The translations under genes were made by a program, and so were the position numbers. The notes below the pieces were generated by a model. The model made no database searches, had not been told where the DNA came from, and was given only the letters and a program-made list of their open reading frames with translations. A DNA stretch of 21,540 nt from a virus. The first letter of the stretch is position 1; each line of letters opens with the position of its first letter. This document shows, in pieces, positions 1 to 5,596 of this stretch. The DNA lies in the IMG/VR virus record IMGVR_UViG_3300030380_000377, positions 1 through 21,540 of that record. One strand, given 5' to 3'.

Positions 1-151
1 AGATAAACCAAATAAAAATGAACATTCCCATGTTGGGGATAGTGTTGGTTATTGTCTGCTCGGTGGTGGTGAGATGAAAAGAATGACTAGAGGAACAAAA
101 ACATTTAGCCAGCCAGTTATAGCCCAAACTGATTTTAACGTATTTGCATGA
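1..151 (+). CDS. terL: Terminase large subunit, C-terminal end (partial)
   Basis: The frame starting at base 2 is open from the window edge to a TGA at 149-151, giving the last 49 residues of a longer protein. It contains NKNEHSHVGDSVGYCLL, which resembles the C-terminal end of phage large terminase nuclease domains, where a conserved SH..D...Y segment carries a metal-binding aspartate and is followed by a short basic tail. The terminase would cut concatemeric DNA and drive ATP-dependent packaging through the portal. Its place just upstream of portal, scaffold and capsid genes fits. The ATPase domain and most of the nuclease domain lie outside the window, so the call rests on the short C-terminal motif and the context. 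The stop overlaps the next start as ATGA. Confidence 0.72.
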   Translation, partial: DKPNKNEHSHVGDSVGYCLLGGGEMKRMTRGTKTFSQPVIAQTDFNVFA

Positions 152-645
152 GGACAGCTATGTTTACTTCAGAAGAAATTATGGAGATTATGAACCTCGA
201 TGGCATCAAGCATAGAGTTGTTCCCTTCCATCAAAGACATATCCATATGGCTAATTTTAGATCATTTGAAAAAGAGGTCCTGGAAGGTTATGGAAGACCA
301 CATATCGAAGATTATGGTGTCGAAGGATTATCTTTTACAGCTATCAGAAATGCCAAGGTTGTCGTTATATGGGGATTGTATCCCCTATGGAAAGGTGTAG
401 CCGAAGCCTGGATGCTTCCAACACATGATCTTGAACCCAGCAAAATGATTTTTCATAAAGGTGCATTGAGGTTTTTTGAGCATGCAACCAAGAAATTAGA
501 GCTTCATAGACTTCAGACCTATGTTTGTACGTCAAATTACCGAGCCGTTAAATGGATGGAGATGTGTTATTTTGATCGTGAGGGCTTATTGAAAAGATAT
601 GGCCCTGATATCAAAGACTATTATGTTTATGGGAGATTGTTTTAA
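148..645 (+). CDS. GNAT-like protein, similar to T7 gp13-type internal virion protein A
   Basis: A 165-residue protein whose start overlaps the terminase stop (ATGA). It has the outline of a GNAT acetyltransferase: a central strand stretch AKVVVIWGLYPLW (about residues 69-81), a following strand EAWMLPTHDL, a helix with FFEHATKKL, then LHRLQTYVCTSNYRAVKWMEMCYF, which resembles the last GNAT motif, where a neighbour helix positions the cofactor. Phage proteins of this kind (the DUF2833 family, with T7 gp13) are virion proteins and are not proven enzymes. An alternative start at 160 is attractive because GAGGA at 150-154 lies 5 nt upstream; I kept 148 because ATGA coupling recurs in this cluster. 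In T7 the homologue lies after tail tubular B; here it lies beside terL. A virion role is inferred. Confidence 0.72.
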   Translation: MRTAMFTSEEIMEIMNLDGIKHRVVPFHQRHIHMANFRSFEKEVLEGYGRPHIEDYGVEGLSFTAIRNAKVVVIWGLYPLWKGVAEAWMLPTHDLEPSKMIFHKGALRFFEHATKKLELHRLQTYVCTSNYRAVKWMEMCYFDREGLLKRYGPDIKDYYVYGRLF

Positions 646-878
646 TGGGTGGTTTATTCGGTGGCTCAAAGCCACCACCAGGTCCTTCTCAGGAAGAGCT
701 AGACAGACAAGCAGATAGAGAAGCAAGAGCAGAAGCTAGAGAAACTGAAGAGAAAAGAAAGATAGCTTCTAGGCAAATCTCAAGAAGCAGACGTAACAGA
801 ATGCTTATGTCAGGTGATGCCACTGGTGTTGAGCCACCACAAAGAACTTTAGGACCAGGTAGAAATCCAAGAGCATGA
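645..878 (+). CDS. Small Gly/Pro-start, charged helical protein of unknown function
   Basis: 77 residues starting in a TAATG overlap with the upstream gene; GGGAGA at 631-636 is a plausible ribosome binding site. The N-terminus is MGGLFGGSKPPPGP, followed by a very charged helix rich in Arg, Glu and Ala (about residues 16-52) and a Pro/Gly-rich tail ending RTLGPGRNPRA. Small proteins with this GGLFGG...PPP start are common between terminase and portal genes in podophages, but I know of no proven role. The second-position glycine and the amphipathic charged helix could fit a capsid-bound or membrane-associated protein. No catalytic motif is visible. Confidence 0.75.
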   Translation: MGGLFGGSKPPPGPSQEELDRQADREARAEARETEEKRKIASRQISRSRRNRMLMSGDATGVEPPQRTLGPGRNPRA

Positions 879-1021
879 GATCATACCCTCGTAATCCTAA
901 GAAGTTTGAGAAGGGCTTACCTATCTGCCCTATCTGCCGGATCGCTATGGCAAAGGTGGAAGAAGGTGATGAGGTTAAGTTTGAATGTCCAGCTTGTCAG
1001 TTAAAAACAGATGGTAGCTAA
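875..1021 (+). CDS. Small zinc-ribbon-like protein (CxxC...CxxC)
   Basis: A 48-residue reading frame starts in an ATGA overlap with the previous stop and ends with TAA at 1019-1021, running 11 nt into the next gene. It carries two CPxC knuckles, CPIC at residues 18-21 and CPAC at 38-41, separated by 16 residues, which is a typical zinc-ribbon spacing. The N-terminus is basic (RSYPRNPKKFEK). The tight overlaps on both sides and the intact cysteine pairs support a real gene despite its size. Such small ribbons bind zinc and often nucleic acid or protein partners; which one applies here is not visible. Function unknown. Confidence 0.7.
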   Translation: MRSYPRNPKKFEKGLPICPICRIAMAKVEEGDEVKFECPACQLKTDGS

Positions 1022-1283
1022 AAAATTTCAAAATCCAAAGGGTGGACTTAATGAAGCTGGCAGACAGCATTTTAAAAAAACAGAAGGATCAAATCTCAAA
1101 AGGCCAATCAAAACCGGAACAAGTCCAAGACGAGTATCATTTGCTTCAAGGTTTGCCGGTATGAAAGGTCCTGAGAAAGATGAAAAAGGAAGGCCAACAA
1201 GATTAGCATTAGCTCTCAAAGCATGGGGTTTTAGATCAAAAGAGAGTGCTAGAAACTTTGCGAATAGGCATAAAAAAACATGA
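1011..1283 (+). CDS. Small basic phage protein (DUF6321-like)
   Basis: A 90-residue, strongly basic protein. It contains GGLNEAGRQHF near the N-terminus, PRRVSFASRFAGMKGP in the middle and KGRPTRLALALKAWGF toward the end, an arrangement I associate with the DUF6321 family found in marine phages; the family name is from memory. The run of Arg/Lys and the lack of hydrophobic core segments suggest nucleic-acid or capsid-interior binding, but this is inference. It overlaps the zinc-ribbon gene by 11 nt and its TGA overlaps the portal start as ATGA, so the cluster is translationally coupled. Confidence 0.75.
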   Translation: MVAKKFQNPKGGLNEAGRQHFKKTEGSNLKRPIKTGTSPRRVSFASRFAGMKGPEKDEKGRPTRLALALKAWGFRSKESARNFANRHKKT

Positions 1284-2851
1284 CAAAATTAAATCCCAAA
1301 GACCTAAAAAAAAGATATGACCAGGCAGAACGTCAGAAGTCTCACTGGAGATCAATATACGAAGATGCCTACCGGTATGCCCTACCAAATAAAAATTTAT
1401 ATGATGGATACTATGAAGGCCAAGTGCCTGGACAAGATAAGAGTTCAAGAGTTTTTGATTCCACTGCACAGCAATCGACACAGAAGTTTGCTAATAGAAT
1501 CCAATCAGGCCTATTTCCTCCCCAGCAGACTTGGTGTCGGTTGCAACCGGGTGATCAGATACCTGAAGAAAGACAGATAGAAGTACAACAAATTCTCGAT
1601 AAATATGCAGAGCAAATGTTCTCGGTTATGAGACAATCCAAGTTTGACCTGGCGATTGGTGAGTTTCTCCAGGAACTGGCCATAGGAACAGCCGTCATGC
1701 TGATTCAGCCAGGAGATGATGTAGAGCCTATCAGATATACTTGCATACCAACCTTTCTGATTTCATACGATGAAGGGCCAAATGGGAATGTAGAAAAAGT
1801 CTATAGACGTATGAAGAGACCTTATGAAGTTTTGGACCAGGAGTTCCCTGATATAAAAATACCACCTTCAATGAAAAGCAGATACGAACAAGACCCAACT
1901 GAAATGGTTGAGATGATTGAAGGCACATATTTCGATAAGGTAACCGGTAATGTTCACTATCAGATTATATCCGATAATGGTGAGGATGAACTTGTTTATA
2001 GAGAGCTTAAAAGCTTTCCCTGGGTTATATCAAGATACAGTAAAACTGCCGGTGAGAGATATGGAAGAGGTCCGGTATTGCTGGCCTTGCCTGATATAAA
2101 ATCATTGAATGTAACCAAACAACTTGCCCTCAAGAATGCCAGTCTATCTATCGGTGGTGTCTTTACTGCCAGTGATGATGGTGTCCTGAATCCGAATACA
2201 GTTCGTATTGTACCTGGGGCTATCATACCAGTGGCAAGAAATGGTGGTCCACAAGGTGAAAGCCTGAAGCCCCTACCAAGATCAGGAGATGCACAACTTA
2301 CCCAGTTTACAGCTAATGATCTAATATCATCTATAAAAACAATCATGCTGGATGAAAGTCTGCCACCGGATAATATGTCAGCAAGATCAGCTACCGAGAT
2401 ACAAGAAAGAATGAAGCAGTTATCTCAGAACCTGGGATCAGCTTTTGGAAGATTAATATCGGAGACTATGTATCCGGTGGTTAGACGTACACTGGAACTT
2501 ATGAATGAGCTTGGCATGATAGAACTGCCGTTGAAGATCAATGGACTGCAAGTCAAGATCAGTCCTACAGCACCACTTGCAATGGCTCAGAATATGGAAA
2601 AAGTACAAGAAGTTTTAAATTATATGCAGATACTTCAGGGGCTAGGACCACAAGGTCAATTATTTATGAACCAGGAAAGAGCTATGGATTTTATTGCTGA
2701 TAATCTTGGTATACCGGCAAGCTTGAGAACGACACCGGAAGAAAGACAAGCCTTGTTACAGCAAGCTCAGGAAGTAGCACAAATGGCACAACAAGGAGGA
2801 ATGATGGATGGACCAGGACCAGGCACAGAAGATCAGATACCTGAACAGTAA
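1280..2851 (+). CDS. Portal protein (T7 gp8-like head-to-tail connector)
   Basis: 523 residues, close to the T7 gp8 length of about 536. The N-terminal region (residues about 10-95) has the familiar podophage portal layout: RYDQAERQKSHWRSIYEDAYRY, then DSTAQQSTQKFANRIQSGLFPP and the W-containing segment TWCRLQPG. The middle carries wing and stem regions (VISRYSKTAGERYGRGP; LPDIKSLNVTKQLALK), and the C-terminus is Gln/Met-rich and likely disordered. Twelve copies would form the ring that DNA enters and leaves through, the docking site for terminase and then for tail tubular A. It starts in an ATGA overlap with the upstream gene. Its last 44 nt overlap the start of the next gene in another frame. 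The DNA here is visibly richer in CCGG than the ejection-protein genes. Confidence 0.93.
   Translation: MTKLNPKDLKKRYDQAERQKSHWRSIYEDAYRYALPNKNLYDGYYEGQVPGQDKSSRVFDSTAQQSTQKFANRIQSGLFPPQQTWCRLQPGDQIPEERQIEVQQILDKYAEQMFSVMRQSKFDLAIGEFLQELAIGTAVMLIQPGDDVEPIRYTCIPTFLISYDEGPNGNVEKVYRRMKRPYEVLDQEFPDIKIPPSMKSRYEQDPTEMVEMIEGTYFDKVTGNVHYQIISDNGEDELVYRELKSFPWVISRYSKTAGERYGRGPVLLALPDIKSLNVTKQLALKNASLSIGGVFTASDDGVLNPNTVRIVPGAIIPVARNGGPQGESLKPLPRSGDAQLTQFTANDLISSIKTIMLDESLPPDNMSARSATEIQERMKQLSQNLGSAFGRLISETMYPVVRRTLELMNELGMIELPLKINGLQVKISPTAPLAMAQNMEKVQEVLNYMQILQGLGPQGQLFMNQERAMDFIADNLGIPASLRTTPEERQALLQQAQEVAQMAQQGGMMDGPGPGTEDQIPEQ
2794..2800 (+). promoter_or_regulatory. Strong Shine-Dalgarno inside the portal gene
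   Basis: AGGAGGA lies 7 nt before the ATG at 2808. It sits inside the portal coding region and fixes the start of the following gene 44 nt before the portal stop. Two nearby ATGs (2801, 2804) are in the portal frame and are internal methionines. Confidence 0.65.
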
Positions 2852-3101
2852 TAATGGCTGGGATGGTATTGATGATCCCTATGTAGTATTTAAAAACGAA
2901 CCCAGTGAGATCGACAAAACCTATCTAAGGGTCTTTTCATCAGAAGAAGGCCAAAAGGTTCTAGAACATTTAAAGTCAATCACTATTGATCAACCAGCCT
3001 GGACACCAGGCAGTGATCCCTCTTTTGGTTATGCAAGAGAAGGACAGAACTCACTGGTAAGAGAAATCATTCAACGTATGAGGAGATGTAATAATGAATG
3101 A
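2808..3101 (+). CDS. Bbp19-like small phage protein
   Basis: A 97-residue protein overlapping the portal 3' end by 44 nt and the scaffold start by 8 nt. The C-terminal half has DQPAWTPGSDPS, then GYAREGQNSLVREIIQRM, matching the recurrent pattern of small podophage proteins described as Bbp19-like, which lie next to portal and scaffold genes. The middle has a helix FSSEEGQKVLEHLKSI. No enzymatic motif is visible. The position between portal and scaffold suggests a head-assembly or virion role, but the family's function is not established as far as I know. No other in-frame ATG follows near the start, and the strong upstream AGGAGGA supports 2808. Confidence 0.8.
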   Translation: MDQDQAQKIRYLNSNNGWDGIDDPYVVFKNEPSEIDKTYLRVFSSEEGQKVLEHLKSITIDQPAWTPGSDPSFGYAREGQNSLVREIIQRMRRCNNE

Positions 3102-3879
3102 AGAAAAAGATGTAGCCCAGGAAACTACCCAGGAGCAATCTGCTGGCCTTATGGCTGAAGAAGCTCAGAACATAGAAAGCGAGGAGAACAATGCCGAAGA
3201 AGAAGGAATCTCTCACATCCAAAATGAGGAAGCTGGAGAAGAAGAAGAACTTGGAGAAGGCGAAGTCTATGAAAGGCCGGACTGGTTTCCTGAAAAATTT
3301 TGGGATGAAAAGGATGGTCCAAACATTGAGAACATGGCTAAAAGCATTAATCACCTGGAGAAAAAATTAGGCGAGACAGCCCCTGATAAATATGACTTGT
3401 CTGATATAGCAGTTGATCCTGATGATGCAGTTATCCAGGCAGTCCTGGAGTTTGGTAAAGAAAAACAACTATCCAATAAATCTGTAACCGGTTTGATCAA
3501 TAAAGTTATAGAAATAACTGGTGGTGAACAGCAAGAAGAAGAAATCAGTGTGGCCCAGGAAAAAGAAAAGCTTGGTGTCAATGCAACAGAAATTATTCAG
3601 TCAAATATTAACTGGGGTAAAAAGTTAGTTGCTGATGGTGTATTTACAAAAGATGATTATGCCGAGCTAGAAATTCTTGGTGGTACTGCCGAAGGTCAAA
3701 GAGTGATGCAAAAAATAAGAGGTCTTATCAACGGCAAGCAAGAAATACCAACTGTATCTTTAGCTGGAGATGCACCTGACAAAGATGAGCTTACAGCAAT
3801 GGTAGCTGATCCTAAGTACCAAACTGATCCGGTCTATAGAAGAAAGGTTGAGAAAGCATTTGAGCAAGCTTATGGTTAA
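3094..3879 (+). CDS. Capsid scaffolding protein
   Basis: 261 residues with the composition of a podophage scaffold: a very acidic N-terminal third (repeated Glu, for example EEAGEEEELGEGE near residues 46-58), then a region PDWFPEKFWDEKDGPNIENMAKSI that recurs in T7-like scaffolds, helical segments, and a basic C-terminal end RRKVEKAFEQAYG that would contact the coat protein. T7 gp9 is about 307 residues. It lies directly upstream of the capsid gene, the standard order. It would template procapsid assembly and then leave or be lost before DNA fills the head. AGGAG at 3081-3085 lies 8 nt before the ATG. A long non-coding leader follows it. Confidence 0.9.
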   Translation: MNEEKDVAQETTQEQSAGLMAEEAQNIESEENNAEEEGISHIQNEEAGEEEELGEGEVYERPDWFPEKFWDEKDGPNIENMAKSINHLEKKLGETAPDKYDLSDIAVDPDDAVIQAVLEFGKEKQLSNKSVTGLINKVIEITGGEQQEEEISVAQEKEKLGVNATEIIQSNINWGKKLVADGVFTKDDYAELEILGGTAEGQRVMQKIRGLINGKQEIPTVSLAGDAPDKDELTAMVADPKYQTDPVYRRKVEKAFEQAYG

Positions 3880-3885
3880 ATTTAT

Positions 3886-3900
3886 TGTATAAATACTAGA
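3886..3900 (+). promoter_or_regulatory. Putative late promoter motif, copy 1 (ahead of capsid gene)
   Basis: TGTATAAATACTAGA lies just after the scaffold stop and 150 nt before the capsid ATG. Fourteen of its 15 bases recur at 14948-14962 before the fibre genes; by eye I find no third copy. There is no TTGACA-like box at the usual -35 spacing. It contains TATAAATA, the -10 consensus of T4-type late promoters, but it could equally be recognised by a phage RNA polymerase or by the host factor. The function is inferred from repetition and position. Confidence 0.55.
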
Positions 3901-3912
3901 TATATATTCTAG
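3896..3912 (+). repeat. Short inverted repeat after the promoter motif
   Basis: CTAGATATATATTCTAG has arms CTAGA and TCTAG around an AT spacer and overlaps the 3' end of the promoter-like motif. It could be an operator-like site or simply AT-rich initial transcribed DNA. It is not present at the second promoter copy. Confidence 0.35.
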
Positions 3913-4050
3913 GCTTTACAAACTACTATATCTTGGTGTATCGTCTAATTAGATCGATAACTCTCGTCAGCCGATCATACTTGTAAAAAGTTGAGGTCGG
4001 ATTTTCCGGTAACCAAAACGATGTAATAATTTAACTATGGAGAAGTCTTT
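3901..4050 (+). other. Non-coding, structured leader of the capsid gene
   Basis: About 150 nt without a supportable gene. It holds a hairpin at 3939-3959 (arms TATCG and CGATA, inner pairs TCT/AGA, loop AATT, one bulged T), a GATCG/CGATC pairing spanning about 3952-3976, and a small CGGA-TTT-TCCG hairpin with flanking GGT/ACC near 3994-4013. The capsid ribosome binding site GGAGAAG is at 4039-4045, 6 nt before the ATG. None of the hairpins is followed by a T run, so they do not look like terminators. I checked for a tRNA and saw no TTCRA-type T loop or acceptor stem. Confidence 0.5.
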
Positions 4051-4857
4051 ATGGCTACAACTTTAAGTCCAGCGTTTGTAACGCTGTTTGAAGCTGAGGT
4101 TCATCAAGCTTATCAGGCATCAGCCACTCTAAGAAATGTTGCTCGTATGAGAACTGGAGTGGAAGGTAGCACTGCTAAGTTTCCAATCTTGGCTAAAGGT
4201 TCAGCTTCTGTAAGAACACCTTCTACAGATGTTGTGCCACTCAATGGTACATTTTCAAGTGTAACTGCAACTCTTACTGATTACATTGCTTCTGAGTATT
4301 CAGACATATTCAACCAGGCAAAAATCAACTTTGATGAAAGACAAGAGCTAGCAAAGTTAGTTGGAAATGCAATAGGAAGAAGAGAAGATCAAATCATTAT
4401 TGATGCATTAATAGCTGGTTCTGCTGGTACTACAGTGGCTAACACTGTTGTGACTACTGGTAGTGCTAGTGCTTCAGATTTGAATGTAGGAAAGATAATC
4501 GAAGCGAAAAAAGGTATGGATGCTAAGTCAGTACCACCTACAGATCGTCACATGATTATCCATGCCAACTCACTAGCATCATTGCTTGGAGATGAAAGAG
4601 CCGTTTCAGCAGACTTTGCTCAGATTCAGGCTCTAGTTAGAGGCCAGGTGGATTCGTTCATGGGCTTTCAGATCCACATGGTTGGTGATCGTGATGAAGG
4701 TGGACTTCCAAAAGATGGGTCTAACGACAGAACTTGTTTAGCATTTCATAGAGATGCTATCGGTTGTGCTGTTGGTATCCCACCTAAAACAGAAGTCAAC
4801 TACATTCCTGAGAAAACTTCCTTCTTGGTAACAGCAATGTATTCAGCCGGAGCATGA
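4051..4857 (+). CDS. Major capsid protein (HK97-fold type)
   Basis: 268 residues. The N-terminal part FVTLFEAEVHQAYQASATLRNV, then GSTAKFPILAKGSASVRTP, TDYIASEYSDIFNQAKINFDERQELA and GRREDQIIIDALIAG follows the phage coat protein family of marine and T7-like podophages, which adopts the HK97 fold (N-arm, spine helix, P- and A-domains). The C-terminal half has DRHMIIHANSLASLLGDERA and the closing GIPPKTEVNYIPEKTSFLVTAMYSAGA. It is shorter than T7 gp10A (345 residues). It has its own leader and putative promoter, as expected for the most abundant virion protein. The stop is TGA followed by C, a weak termination context, and a +1 frame stays open for 34 codons beyond it; see the next entries. 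Confidence 0.9.
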   Translation: MATTLSPAFVTLFEAEVHQAYQASATLRNVARMRTGVEGSTAKFPILAKGSASVRTPSTDVVPLNGTFSSVTATLTDYIASEYSDIFNQAKINFDERQELAKLVGNAIGRREDQIIIDALIAGSAGTTVANTVVTTGSASASDLNVGKIIEAKKGMDAKSVPPTDRHMIIHANSLASLLGDERAVSADFAQIQALVRGQVDSFMGFQIHMVGDRDEGGLPKDGSNDRTCLAFHRDAIGCAVGIPPKTEVNYIPEKTSFLVTAMYSAGA

Positions 4858-4960
4858 CAGCAATACACCAACACTAAGTATAGTGATGGTTGCATCTAAT
4901 GCATCCAGTGTTGTTGATGTTACAGATGGCACAACTGTGGCTATGACAGATAGCGACTAA
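4832..4960 (+). other. +1-frame open stretch overlapping and extending the capsid 3' end
   Basis: In the frame one base ahead of the capsid gene there is no stop from 4832 to the TAA at 4958-4960. Beyond the capsid TGA it would add 34 residues starting DSNTPTLSIVMVASNASS and ending DGTTVAMTDSD, giving a 302-residue product. A free-standing start would have to be ATG 4886, which has no visible ribosome binding site. It may be a recoded capsid extension, the remnant of a longer coat protein, or plain spacer. The P-site codon GCA would re-pair poorly after a +1 slip, which argues against an efficient prfB-like event. Confidence 0.3.
4867..4890 (+). other. Stem-loop downstream of the capsid stop
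   Basis: ACCA-a-CACTA, loop AGTA, TAGTG-a-TGGT: nine base pairs with one A/A mismatch, starting 9 nt after the TGA. There is no T run, so it is not a standard intrinsic terminator. It may stabilise the capsid mRNA or help recoding. Confidence 0.45.
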
Positions 4961-4978
4961 AAACTAAAAGGCGAGGAT

Positions 4979-5596
4979 ATGGCTGAAGGCGATACTGACG
5001 TAAGCATTTGTTCACAAGCTCTCCTTCTACTTGGAGCAAATCAAATCACATCGTTTGCAGACGGCACAGCCCCTAGCTCAGTCTGCTCAGTGCTGTATCC
5101 TCGTGTAAAAGCACAAACCCTGGGAATGTATCCCTGGTCTTTCACTCTTACAAAACAGCAATTAGGACAGCTTACAACAGCACCTACAAATGTTTACTTA
5201 CATGCTTATCAATTACCATCAGATATGTTCAATGGTGTTCCAAGGGCTGTGTATGCTTCTTTATCAACTGGCACACTACCTAAGATTACTGACTATGAAA
5301 TCCAGGGTGATCAGTTATTTACAAATGAAACAACAATAGTTTTAGATTATCAAAAACTAGTATCTGAAGTTGATATGCCTTCATACTTTGTGCAGATGCT
5401 GGTTTATCAGATGGCCTGGCATTTAGCCGAGCCGGTTACAGATCAGACTACCAAGAGTGATTATTGGCGAACTATAGCTCTAGGAACACCTTCTGAGAAT
5501 ATGAGAGGTGGATATTTTAGACAAGCAATCAACATAGATGGGGCTGGGCAATCAAAAACAGTAATCGCTGATTATCTATTGACGGATGTTAGATAA
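4979..5596 (+). CDS. Tail tubular protein A (T7 gp11-like adaptor/gatekeeper)
   Basis: 205 residues, near the T7 gp11 length of 196. The N-terminal helix ICSQALLLLGANQITSF with a following DGTAPSSVCSVLYPRVKAQTLGMYPWSF is the hallmark of this family: a short helix, then LYP...L..YPW. It continues with HAYQLPSDMFNGVPRAVY and later LVYQMAWHLAEPVTDQ. Twelve copies form the ring under the portal that adapts the head to the nozzle. AAAAGG at 4966-4971 lies 7 nt before the ATG. Its TAA overlaps the next start (TAATG), coupling it to tubular protein B. Confidence 0.9.
   Translation: MAEGDTDVSICSQALLLLGANQITSFADGTAPSSVCSVLYPRVKAQTLGMYPWSFTLTKQQLGQLTTAPTNVYLHAYQLPSDMFNGVPRAVYASLSTGTLPKITDYEIQGDQLFTNETTIVLDYQKLVSEVDMPSYFVQMLVYQMAWHLAEPVTDQTTKSDYWRTIALGTPSENMRGGYFRQAINIDGAGQSKTVIADYLLTDVR

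Noticed and set aside
1236-1481. 81-codon - strand frame over the portal start
   Set aside because: It overlaps the coupled start of the portal gene and shows no conserved features; it is a shadow frame.
3930-4015. tRNA-like region in the capsid leader
   Set aside because: There is no acceptor stem pairing, no TTCRA T loop and no consistent D or anticodon arm; the hairpins present do not make a cloverleaf.
4867-4890. Intrinsic terminator after the capsid gene
   Set aside because: The stem-loop is AT-rich and has no following T run; it is recorded as a stem-loop only.
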